From the NCBI GenBank assembly GCA_002751075.1, contig NAOQ01000668.1, positions 13,031 through 30,636 of the forward strand: DNA of 17,606 nucleotides. Reading direction: 5' to 3'. The position numbers and the translations under genes were made by a program. Shown here in pieces: positions 9,163 through 17,606 of the stretch (within the stretch, counting starts at the first letter, position 1; every line of letters begins with the position of its first letter). Origin of the DNA: Ichthyophonus hoferi. Lineage: Eukaryota; Opisthokonta; Ichthyosporea; Ichthyophonida; Ichthyophonidae. A model generated the notes under the pieces. The model was given only the letters and a program-made list of their open reading frames with translations. It was not told the origin of the DNA and ran no database searches.

Positions 9163-12100
9163 TTATTCCTTCTTCTTATTGACCTCACGATTTTCCTCAA
9201 GACCAGTACGGAATGAAGCAGGATAGAACATGCTGTAAGAGGTAATAATTCAATTAGTTAAGATAGGTAGGTAGTATGATATTTTATTTCGTTATTATTT
9301 ACTTACTCTATGCTAAATTAAACATAGCCACAACATATAATAATATATCGTTGCAATATAATTTTTAATGTATTAAATTACCACTATCCATATACTTACA
9401 TCTAAATTACAAGTAAAAGAACTAATTAAGTAACTTACCTTAGCTTATGGGTGGATGCTAACTGTTTCTGATTATCCTGGAATTTAAGATCGGTACCAAA
9501 GACCCAATCCCAGAAGGTAAAGACAGAGGCATAGTTACCATCAAATACCTGTTCATATTAATATGATCATTCCATTGATTAGTTATTTAAACAATTGTAT
9601 ATAACCCGTCCAGATAGTGATCACCAACTCAACTCTTACATTATCGTGAATTAATTACTACACACACCACGTCATCTATATCCACATACATATTAATCCT
9701 TCTACATACTCATGCATAAATATACACTATTATGCAAAACTTGTGGCCAGAATTTTATATTAAGCACCTTTTTTAAAGCGTAAGGGATGGGGAAAGGCTA
9801 TTTATTTATCTATTACAGTAGATCACATTTTACTAACTTTTCATTTTTTTCTCCAATCTTCTAGTTAACATACGCCTTCCATTTACATACAATTATATAC
9901 AGACCCTTCAGTATGCATGATACACATTTATATTATACTATATTATACTATATTATATATTAACCCCTTCCCTATAACCCACCTTGTGGTGATGATCATG
10001 ATGTACAGAACCACCCCAGAAAGGAATGAGATTGGTAGGGTTGAAGGGTAGATCATAGCCAGAATGGTCCTCCACTAGAGTATAATATAGAGTATATGAT
10101 ATTAGTAACTATAGTATTAATTGATTAATTATTTACATTTATACTACCTATTTATAATATATGTAAAGTGTAAGTGTAATTGTTTTTATATCTTACCACT
10201 GTTGACTGACTTGCTTTACTATATATTATATTGCTATAACACTTGTTATTGATTGTATTTCTTTAAAATATCAATGTTCCTCTATACACGTATAGGCTGA
10301 ACACTAAATACAGGAGTACTTTTATTTTCCCTTGCAGTATAATACATTATATGCAATCAACGTATGAACATAAAAAGTAATAGATAGAAAGTTGTGTATA
10401 TATTGTGTTACAAGAGTCGAGTCAATGCAACTATATTATAATCCAAATGATGACCGCATATATATATATATATTAAAAATTAAAGTCACATACCTGTTTC
10501 ACCCAGACGGAAAAGAAGCCATACCCAGAGAGTTAAGAGATGGCGTGCAAAGAACAGAGGTCCTAAAATGGTTCCCAGGCCTAAAAAGACTGTCTCAACA
10601 GGATGGGCATATTCAGCTGTAATGCTGAATGGATGTGTATATTCATGGTGCACCTGATACAATATAAAGGAGTATATTAATTAGTATTGTTTTTATATAT
10701 ATAGTGAAGTAAGCGTAATTCGGATCTCAAACCTTTCCCTTGCTCCTAATAAACCATACCATCTTCTTCTCATTGGCGTGCTTACAAAATAAAGATATTT
10801 AATGTTAAATATAGATTAAGATATATGCCTAATCCAATGAATGACCTCAATCTTTTGAATTATTAGCTTAGTAATTCAGATTTCGTGGACCACAGTACAG
10901 ACAATCATCAACATTTAATATATAATATTTAATACTAAAACAAAACGTTTGCTTTCTTATTGCAGAATAATTAACAAATTAACATATATGAAACACCAAG
11001 GCATACCTTATGGATGTGCTTATAAAGTAGGCGATGGTGCAAGAGGCGGTGAATACAATAGAAGTAAAAGTCCTCGATTACGTAGAAGACACATACCTGT
11101 GATGTAAACGTTTCAGATCTACTATAACTATCCGGCATGGGAAATTTTTATGTGATCGCTTTCATGCAACTCAATGAAAAGCAAAAATGGTATCTAGCTA
11201 AAAAATTATTCGCCAATTACAGCACCAGTTTCTATTGATTCGCGCTTAATTTTATCTTCGGTTTATATCCAATCAAGTTGAGGGTTTCATTTAGTATTGG
11301 CCATATATAGTTATACATACTAGTGATAATTTGCTTATTATCATGCATATTAACCCTCACTAATCATATCAACCAGTACGATAACTTCAATAAGATATGT
11401 ATAATTTTGAAAGGAAAATATATGCAATAGAAACAGACACATACCTGCCAAGCAATTGTCTGCCAACTAGGAAGAGGAAGGGCAATGCTGAAGCCAAGAC
11501 GATGCACCACAAGATGGAATAAAAACATCATAGGCAACTGAACAAAGCAGTGATTGAACATGAGAGACTTGAAACAATGCCAGACTTTATCACCGGAGTT
11601 GACCTTGGTGGGTTGAATTTTGTACTTATGAAAGTATGGAATACAATCAATAATAAACCATGGAAGACTCCAGGTGAAATAAATGACCTGTATGTTGAAG
11701 AGAGCAGTGGTCAGTTTAGTCATCCCAGCATGACGACTTTGTTCACGCAGAGTGATAGAAAATAAGTAGCATGGGCTAGAAGGAATAGAGGATGTGAATG
11801 TACTATTTGGAGAATATTGCCTCTAGTTGACTAAACAAGATAAACGCATTTTATATTGTTGGTGTGTGGATACTTAGAATCATTACAGCAACCAACTGAA
11901 ATCTATTCATTAAAGGTTATTTACACATACTAGGCTCTTGTTTCTAGGCTTGAAAGTAAAATTTGATTCGCCATATTTTGTTTGCATCATGTTTCTAGAT
12001 ACTAATGTAATAATTTGGTGTACGTAATATACATACAGAATCCAACCCTTCTCCCCCAACATATACTTTTGGATGTTCTTGCATGTCTGTGCCTAAATAT

Positions 12101-12437
12101 ACAATAACTTAATAGAGGAATAAGTATAATAAACAATAAACAGATATAAAAAATTACTGTATCTTACCTCGTGAACAACAAAGGTGAATAAAGAGGTAAT
12201 GGTAAACTCATCATAGTTGTCTATCATATATTGCCAAGCAGATTCAAGCTTGTTACTATAAAACTGCTGGTATTCCAGCATAGACATTTTAATTTGATTA
12301 ATATACATGCACATCTGTGTATATGGGCAATTGGAAGCCACTGGCATGGTTTCCTCTGAGACCTTGCTGGCTAACGCCAATGCGATAGCCGCGGCAACCA
12401 CTGTGGTACACAGCAAAACATTGCTTTGCCGACCCAT
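9163..12437 (-). CDS. MSMO1: C4-methylsterol monooxygenase (MSMO1/ERG25 family), complete
   Basis: ER-membrane di-iron oxygenase that oxidises C4-methyl groups of sterol intermediates, working with the NSDHL and HSD17B7-type enzymes. Coding exons in order: 12437-12168, 11687-11445, 11096-11007, 10653-10494, 10074-9983, 9548-9439 and 9232-9163. The phases close to 344 codons plus stop (human is 293). Matches to the family are strong: [14 protein letters not shown] with VHE, then [40 protein letters not shown] and [16 protein letters not shown]. Histidine boxes: HRLLHH at 187-192, HKVHH at 200-204, HHDHHH at 279-284. The C terminus KKKE fits the KKXX ER-retrieval signal that human MSMO1 also has (KKTE). 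Two oddities: an extra N-terminal part of about 30 residues with a hydrophobic stretch (about 7-23), and FYFYCIH where human has TWHYFLH, so one family His is Phe. The start ATG has strong context (AAAATGG). Introns 71-480 nt. Confidence 0.94.
9929..9958. repeat. Short tandem repeat, 10-bp unit, in MSMO1 intron 5
   Basis: TATTATACTA is repeated about three times in a row, followed by TATTATATAT. It is simple sequence in an intron with no expected function. Confidence 0.7.
11091..11450 (-). repeat. 13-nt direct repeat at both junctions of MSMO1 intron 2
   Basis: On the coding strand, CAGGTATGTGTCT spans the exon 2 / intron 2 donor (cag|gtatgtgtct, ending exon 2 at 11445). The identical 13 nt span the acceptor / exon 3 junction (cag|gtatgtgtct, exon 3 starting at 11096). 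Splicing between the two copies restores the reading frame exactly. TTCTATTG also follows in both places. The intron is 348 nt. Confidence 0.85.
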
Positions 12438-12770
12438 TTTGCTGCCAACACAAAAGTATTACACTATTATTATGTTTCAACTAGGAGATTATTAACTATC
12501 CGCTATATATGTTCGACAATATATAATTGCTATTGATTGGACTGGGATGCGTCGTGTGTTCTAAGATTAGCGAATCACAATACTGATAGGTACGCAGCTG
12601 CAGATTACACCAATTGGGAACTCTTACATTTTGTTCAGCCAGTTGATAATAAATTTTATGTAAGTAATTTGGATTGACCAAATATCATATGAATAAATAA
12701 GATTTCTAAATACAATTGGCCCGCATCGTACGATCACGCGCCCACTATCGTCACTCCACGTTAAGGTTCA
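12438..12770 (-). promoter_or_regulatory. MSMO1 upstream region with SRE-like and CCAAT motifs
   Basis: TCACTCCAC at 12751-12759 (+ strand) matches the SREBP consensus TCACNCCAC and lies about 314 bp before the ATG. CCAAT boxes, the usual NF-Y partners of SREBP, occur at 12536-12540 (minus), 12610-12617 (CCAATTGG, both strands) and 12715-12719 (minus). The 12720-12765 stretch is notably GC-richer than its surroundings. MSMO1 is a classic SREBP target in vertebrates. The transcription start is unknown. Confidence 0.5.
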
Positions 12771-13270
12771 AAGAGTGTCAGATAAATCATGTAAGCCATA
12801 TTTGGATACAAAAAGGTATGAACTTTTTAATATTTAGCAAGAAGACTAGCTTGAAAGAATGTCAAAGTATATATAGAAGATACTAAGAGACAATGTCTAA
12901 TTTTTAAGATTTTGGAGAAGAAAAGCCGGAAAGGTTTATATCTGGTTCAATAATTAACTGTAGACTAGAAACGACGCATTTATTGAGTAAATGTTTTATC
13001 TTTATAAGTCATAACCATTATAGAATTTTTTGGCTCCTTTATTATTATGATTATTTTTTTTTATGAGTAAAACTCTTAGCTATCGAAACAACAGTATTAA
13101 TAGATGGTAGGAAATAATCCAAGTTTCTAATAAAAAAGGTTTGCACCAGGACAGAGTTATCATAAAGGATCAATAAAATACAATATTCATTTTTTGTTTC
13201 TGAATATTCCGAGTATTTTTTTGATTTTTGATCACGTCGACGAGAGTCAACATTTCACATTGTCATCGAT

Positions 13271-13283
13271 AGGTTAAAGGTCA
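13271..13283 (+). promoter_or_regulatory. DR1-type nuclear-receptor half-site pair
   Basis: AGGTTAAAGGTCA is two AGGTCA-like half sites in direct repeat with one spacer base. It differs at one base from the ideal DR1 (AGGTCAAAGGTCA) bound by HNF4, RXR and COUP-TF receptors. It lies about 830 bp upstream of the MSMO1 ATG. A single motif may be chance. Confidence 0.35.
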
Positions 13284-14040
13284 CACATAGAATTTAGCTT
13301 ATAACTGAAATAAAATGGTTTAATACACCAATCCATAACACTTTTATGAGGTTGAGACGTAACAATGGTAATTGTTTTTTGAATAATTTTTTTGCAGAGC
13401 TAACCAACAGTAAACTAGAATTATTATAAAAGCCATTAGAATGCTGATATGACATATACAATTGCATATAATTATAGATTATATCAACGGAGGTTTGCTA
13501 AGAGTTAATACCAATTATGGAAATAACCCGACCGGTGAGCTTTGAATTTGCACAGGGGGACTTTTTTCAGTTTACCTTTTTAAGCCAGTGTACCATATGA
13601 TGTATTTTTTGTATCCGACAATCCATTTTAGGCATTTTTATGGTTATTATAGCGTACTTTATTACACCACTTGAATATAACAGATAATACTTAGCTGTAT
13701 GTTTCAGCTCAAAAAATTGTAGTTATTTAATAATCATTTTCATTCTAGTATACTAGGAAACATTATAAATCTAGTCTTAGCACAGTAAATTCATATAATA
13801 TTATTACGAATAGTTTGGCGGTAATAACCACATACAGCATATACCAAAATCGCTAGAGGTAACTAAATACTTGATGGCTAGGCTGCCAAGGAATCTATAT
13901 ACATAACATGCGGTTAGAGAGAAGACTTTTCTGTATGCGATTGGGACCTGCATTCTTGATTCTTTAATAATAACTGAATAAACAGACACGGTTAATTGTA
14001 TTGATTAGTTAGTAATAATTCAAGATAAATCAGTATTAAA

Positions 14041-14350
14041 TAAACGTTCAAAGTTGCACAGTGGAAACGTGCTGGAACCATAATGCTGTTCAAATTTGAA
14101 TTGTACCTTTGATGAAAGGAAAGTGTTGAAGCCGTGTATGATGTACGTATCCACCGACCTCTAGACCATTCGCGCGTCTTTGTTTATAGTTCATCGAATA
14201 CTCTTCTATTGGTATGCGATAGATAAAACCCTTCCATACAATCAGGAAATGGGTTAATTCGCCATCTAGTCAACTAAATGGGGGACACGATAGTATTTAA
14301 GTATTGCGGTAAGATGGGACAATTCTAGTGGTCTCTGTGACCTATCGTGA
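14041..14350. other. Unexplained block of higher GC content with inverted repeats
   Basis: The block stands out from its AT-rich surroundings by composition alone. It contains CACGATAG (14286-14293) and CTATCGTG (14342-14349), a perfect 8-bp inverted pair, and the 12-bp palindrome TTCAAATTTGAA (14090-14101). Neither strand has a start-to-stop ORF of useful length; a roughly 60-codon open frame on the minus strand lacks recognised motifs. It could be a degenerate dispersed repeat, a structured non-coding RNA gene, an enhancer or a lone exon. I cannot choose among these. Confidence 0.35.
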
Positions 14351-14387
14351 ATTCCCAAATTGACTAAATACCTATGTTTTAGCATTA

Positions 14388-14525
14388 TAAAAAATTATAA
14401 TGTACTATAATATACTACAATATAATATAAGATAATATAGTATAATATAGTAAAATAAAATACTTAATACCATACAATATAGCATAATATAGTATATTAT
14501 ATTATTCAATGTAATATAATCTAAT
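14388..14525. repeat. Low-complexity AT repeat block
   Basis: Degenerate repeats of TATAATATAG/TATAATATA type, almost free of G and C. It can fold in many ways and is likely simple-sequence expansion. Confidence 0.75.
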
Positions 14526-15480
14526 ATCAACCAATAATTTATTTCCCTATATCTCTAAGAGACTGGTTGAAATGAATTTCATTGGTAGTACAACCAATTG
14601 GAATGAGTGGAGGTTGAAATATTAATAAGTTCATTGAGTGAGAGACTAACTACCCCTAATATTGGCTATCTAATTATCTTTTCAACTAGGTTGGTAGTAT
14701 ATGATGTAAATAATAACCTTGGAAACATAATGTTACTATTAAAATAAAGTGGAATTATTCACTAGAGCATAAGAGACTATTTGATTGGGACATAAATACC
14801 ACAAGAATGAGTATAGGTGTTTCAAAAAAAAATGCAATAAATATCTGAATTAAATAATTTAATTTAGCAAATAGGAAATTGCTAATACCAAAATATAATA
14901 ATAAAATGATGTATATGCCAACTACCGCTTATTAATTGGTATTTCACTATACATCTCATATGGTTCTCTTCTAATCTCGTTGACTATGACTGTTGGTGGC
15001 TTAGTACAAAACTATTTTACTAATGGCTTAATATCATGCAAATAACCTCAAATTAAACTTAAATAGGAAAAGCGATACTTACCGCTAATTTTCAATACAG
15101 ACACTACATCTTGAAAAAAAATTATAAACATTGAATTTTTTTTCCTTAAGGGGATGATGGTGCTTTTTTAAGAAATTAATACTTCATCTAGATTGATGGA
15201 AGGAATTCCTTTTAAATAAACATCATGTATAATAGTTGACCATATAACTTTTTTATCATATTTGTACAACCAATCTAGATTAATATTATAATATTAACAA
15301 TTTAAAATAGCCTATCTCAAGGACATCGAACACCCTAATATATAGCAAAGCAATATTGCAACCAAGCAACATTAATATCAAAATTTTAAAGGTATTTGAG
15401 TTGAAGTATTCCACTGGATTATGTCATCAATGATCATTAATGCTACATAGAGTATGAAGGTTTTCAATCTACCAATCATG

Positions 15481-15496
15481 AAAAAAAAAAAAAAAC
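15481..15496 (+). repeat. Homopolymer run of 16 A
   Basis: Pure A run. I looked upstream for SINE features (A and B boxes) or a reverse transcriptase remnant and found none, so it is called only as a simple repeat. Confidence 0.85.
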
Positions 15497-15865
15497 TCTT
15501 TAACAGCTTGAGGCAGGAAGTCTACATGCAAAACATTAGACCCATGGATAAAAAAATGGGAAGCGGATCCAGTATGCTTAATTAATTAATTAACTACTAA
15601 TCAGACTTTGTTGTAAAGGATATATATATATTAATTACAGATGGTCAAAGACAGACTTGTTACTTAGCAAAAACAGGCTGCATATAATTTCATGTTGAGG
15701 TTACTCTTAGAGAAGGAATACCAAATATTTTTAAAGGGAGAGGAATAAAGAGAACCGATCAACAAATAAATAATAAAGCAGACTAGAAATTTATAATCTA
15801 TATAACAAAAAGAAGGAATAAAAAACCTATACAAGTACATACTATTAGTTCATCTATAACTATTA

Positions 15866-15884
15866 TAGATAGATAGATAGATAT
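15866..15884. repeat. GATA tetranucleotide microsatellite
   Basis: About four and a half GATA units in tandem. It is a simple repeat. Confidence 0.8.
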
Positions 15885-15896
15885 CCAAAAGCACCT

Positions 15897-16008
15897 ATCC
15901 ATACTATAAATACATAGTAATATAGCAATACAATACAAAAATACTATAATAATAAGATAAAACATTAGCACCTACAAAGAATATCAATCCATACCATAAA
16001 AACATAGT
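15897..16008 (+). repeat. Diverged 22-bp direct repeat, 90 bp apart
   Basis: The segment at 15897-15918 (ATCCATACTATAAATACATA plus GT) recurs at 15987-16008 with two mismatches; the preceding GCACCTA also recurs nearby. It may be the remnant of a local duplication just beyond the ARPC1 3' end. Confidence 0.5.
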
Positions 16009-16024
16009 GTGATAAAGAACACAT

Positions 16025-16030
16025 TTTATT
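16025..16030 (-). promoter_or_regulatory. Polyadenylation signal of ARPC1
   Basis: AATAAA on the minus strand, 41 nt after the TAA. Good position for a short 3'UTR in a compact genome. Confidence 0.55.
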
Positions 16031-16071
16031 CGATATTTATCATGCACGCCAACTCAGCCCCATCTCTCTAA

Positions 16072-17444
16072 TTATAGGCTCCATATAACTAGTTTGCCAT
16101 CAGCCCCTGACGTTGCCACTTTAGACACCTGCCCATTTCCGTCAACCTGATAGGCTGAAACCTCCCTGTTCATGGCGTTTGATTGGATGAGTAAAATAAC
16201 TTCAATTTTTTAAATTCTTTTTCTACTTTTGTTATATATATACACGTATATGTCTTTATATCCTACATAGGTAGAGCATTTTAAGGTGATTATTGTGTGA
16301 AGAATAATATGTAGTATATAACATACACTATATATTATGTACTAAATATTTTCTTCGACTTGTCTTAAAAAATTATTTAAAAAAATATACCAGCATGGCC
16401 AACTATAAGAGCCCATTACACCCATTCACACATATACATAGTAATTAAAATACAGTTACAGGTTATGAGAGAAGGAAGACTTACGTAACGGCGTTCTGGT
16501 GAATACTGTTAAGATTAGTAGTATCATCCTTATTAGTGGCTCTAGAGTCCAGCTAGGAGGGGTAAGGATAGGTAATGAGTGAGATTGTAGACGTGTGTAT
16601 GTATGCGTATGCTTGATATCATATAGTTTTCCCTGTTTTTGTATGTAAGATCAAAAACAGTGTATATATATGTACATAGACATATACATGAACATGCACA
16701 TACACACGTATACAGCTCTACACCCCTACCTGTTTGAACCTATCCATTGCAGCAAACACAGACCCTTTTTTCTTCTCATCTCCACTGGGCTCATCTATCT
16801 TACGGCTCATTTTCCTAAAGTCATATATGTAGAGTAAGTGTCTTGATGGGCTAGAGTACAATAAAGTATAAAGTGTAATATACTATACAGCAAAATAAAA
16901 TAAAATAAAATAATGTACTCTGCAATATATAATATAATAAAATATAATGTTATCCAAGGCAAAAACCTATATAAACAAATACAACTTCAATTTTTTTGGT
17001 ATATATATTGATTAGCCAATGGTTACACACGCGTATAGATATATATATAGAATATAAATATCAATACTAAAATTTAACAAAGTTAATCTAGTGGTTTAGA
17101 AATATACACAATACTTACCAAGTATTATTGGTCTTAGAGAAAAGGTATGGGATACAATCATATCCAGCTGCCACCACTATAGGGGAAGAAAAAAGGAGAG
17201 GGAGAGAGAGAGGGAGAGGTATGGATGGGTAGATGTCAGGTATTTATAGTAGGCTAGTATAGTGTTGTTAACTGTATTGTATGTATTACGTAGTATTTAA
17301 ATAGTATTAAAAGATATATAGATACATAGATATATAGATATATATGGCTATAATACAGCGGACAGAGATAACAGAGTCACATCTTGAAAACGATAAGAAA
17401 ATTAATTTTAAATACCTGACATCTCGGATGTAAACAGAATAGAC
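16072..17444 (-). CDS. ARPC1: ARPC1, Arp2/3 complex subunit 1 (C-terminal part, last 5 exons)
   Basis: WD40-propeller subunit of the actin-nucleating Arp2/3 complex. Exons in order: 17444-17416, 17176-17119, 16814-16730, 16552-16485 and 16165-16072 (TAA at 16074-16072). Splice phases are consistent throughout and give about 110 residues; the rest lies beyond the right edge. Family matches: SILFTSEMSVVAAGYDCIPYLF aligns with the animal pattern SVSFVSENSVVAAGHDCCPMLF. FAAMDRFKQLDSRATNKDDT aligns with the ERFRNMDKRATTED region, NSIHQNAVTEVSAY with the LHQNSITQVSIY region, and TSGADGKLVIW with TTGIDGAMTIWD, the last WD blade. The loop before FAAMDRF is longer and Lys/Glu-rich (SGDEKKKGS). The protein stops two residues after VIW, so it lacks the 15-residue tail of human ARPC1A. 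The first visible exon is only 29 nt. Polypyrimidine tracts before 17444 and 17176 explain the GA-rich plus-strand stretches. Confidence 0.9.
16892..16911. repeat. AAAAT microsatellite in ARPC1 intron
   Basis: About four AAAAT units in the intron between the 17119 donor and 16814 acceptor. Confidence 0.75.
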
Positions 17445-17606
17445 CTAAGAGGGAGAGAGGGTAACTAGGGATGAGGGATGGGGACAGGTGGTTGGTTAGT
17501 TAAAGGATAAGATATGATTGGAGCATAGTCACTTGAAGATAAGACTCGTATAGGTATAGTATAGGGTTACAGTATATTATATCATATATGATAATATATC
17601 ATATAA
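17445..17606 (-). other. ARPC1 intron sequence to the window edge
   Basis: No exon encoding the expected preceding residues (FLPLL-type sequence in other animals) was found here. The stretch is therefore intron, ending in a CT-rich acceptor (TCCCTCTTAG) at 17445. Confidence 0.55.

Larger units (their letters stand above)
12771..16015. other. Long intergenic region between MSMO1 and ARPC1
   Basis: No gene can be supported. Short ORFs (for example 13804-13989 on the minus strand) fit chance. Contents: a DR1-like motif at 13271-13283, an unexplained GC-richer block at 14041-14350, and very AT-rich low-complexity sequence at about 14385-14525. There is also a palindrome AAGGAATTCCTT near 15201-15212, an 18-bp AT palindrome at 15280-15297, a 16-A run at 15481-15496, TTAA repeats at 15578-15593 and GATA repeats at 15866-15884. 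No transposase, reverse transcriptase or terminal repeats were recognised. Confidence 0.5.

Noticed and set aside
10392-10622. 76-codon plus-strand ORF
   Set aside because: Antisense shadow of MSMO1 exon 4, whose minus-strand reading matches the family closely.
11688-11760. Continuation of the MSMO1 exon 2 frame upstream to an earlier Met ([12 protein letters not shown])
   Set aside because: The acceptor CAG before GTC ATT gives an in-phase join to exon 1 and matches the family alignment (VHE followed by xIYF/LYF), so the upstream part is intron.
11550-11765. 71-codon plus-strand ORF
   Set aside because: Antisense to MSMO1 exon 2; the minus-strand frame is the conserved one.
12496-12681. 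61-codon minus-strand ORF upstream of MSMO1
   Set aside because: Lies in the promoter-like region and resembles no protein. It could only be an upstream ORF if the mRNA starts far upstream, for which there is no evidence.
13804-13989. 61-codon minus-strand ORF in the intergenic gap
   Set aside because: No recognisable domain; ORFs of this length are expected by chance.
15481-15496. A-run as the tail of a SINE or retrocopy
   Set aside because: No RNA polymerase III boxes, no target-site duplication and no gene-like sequence before it.
17188-17220. Polypurine GA tract as a special DNA structure
   Set aside because: On the gene strand it is simply the polypyrimidine tract of the ARPC1 acceptor at 17177.

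Overview
The window looks like eukaryotic nuclear DNA, and most likely animal. It is very AT-rich and its genes are split by many short, AT-rich GT-AG introns. I read three gene models exon by exon, and in each the splice phases close exactly into one open frame. They encode an SRSF7-type SR splicing factor, a C4-methylsterol monooxygenase (MSMO1/ERG25 family), and the C-terminal part of the Arp2/3 subunit ARPC1. A sterol-synthesising animal with a compact, AT-rich, intron-dense genome would fit a sponge or another early-branching lineage. That placement is inference; nothing in the window proves a species.

Layout, left to right. (1) Positions 1-3581, + strand: the 3' part (five exons) of a gene for a single-pass membrane protein with a juxtamembrane cysteine cluster, a long Gln-rich tail and a possible PDZ-binding C terminus. 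(2) 3582-5291: intergenic, ending in a promoter-like block with CCAAT boxes, an E-box and a 9-bp inverted repeat. (3) 5292-7358, + strand: SRSF7-like gene, four coding exons, complete, 222 codons plus stop. (4) 7359-9162: mostly AT-rich intergenic or 3'UTR sequence, with one possible small minus-strand ORF (7978-8247) and overlapping inverted repeats at 8762-8813. (5) 9163-12437, - strand: MSMO1-like gene, seven coding exons, complete, 344 codons plus stop, with all three histidine boxes and an ER-retrieval tail. (6) 12438-16071: 3.6 kb with no convincing gene. It holds the MSMO1 upstream region (SRE-like and CCAAT motifs, a DR1 nuclear-receptor-like site), an unexplained block of higher GC at about 14041-14350, and low-complexity AT repeats. 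(7) 16072 to the right edge, - strand: the last five exons of ARPC1.

The genes look like unrelated housekeeping genes rather than a pathway cluster. SRSF7 and MSMO1 converge; MSMO1 and ARPC1 are in tandem on the minus strand. I see no recognisable transposon coding sequence, virus-like element, CRISPR array, rRNA or convincing tRNA.

The observation most worth following up is the second intron of the MSMO1 gene. A 13-nt direct repeat straddles its two splice junctions, and the start of the intron also resembles the start of the next exon. This is what an intron made by tandem duplication of an AGGT-containing coding segment would leave behind. The SRE/CCAAT arrangement upstream of the same gene suggests SREBP-type control, also testable.
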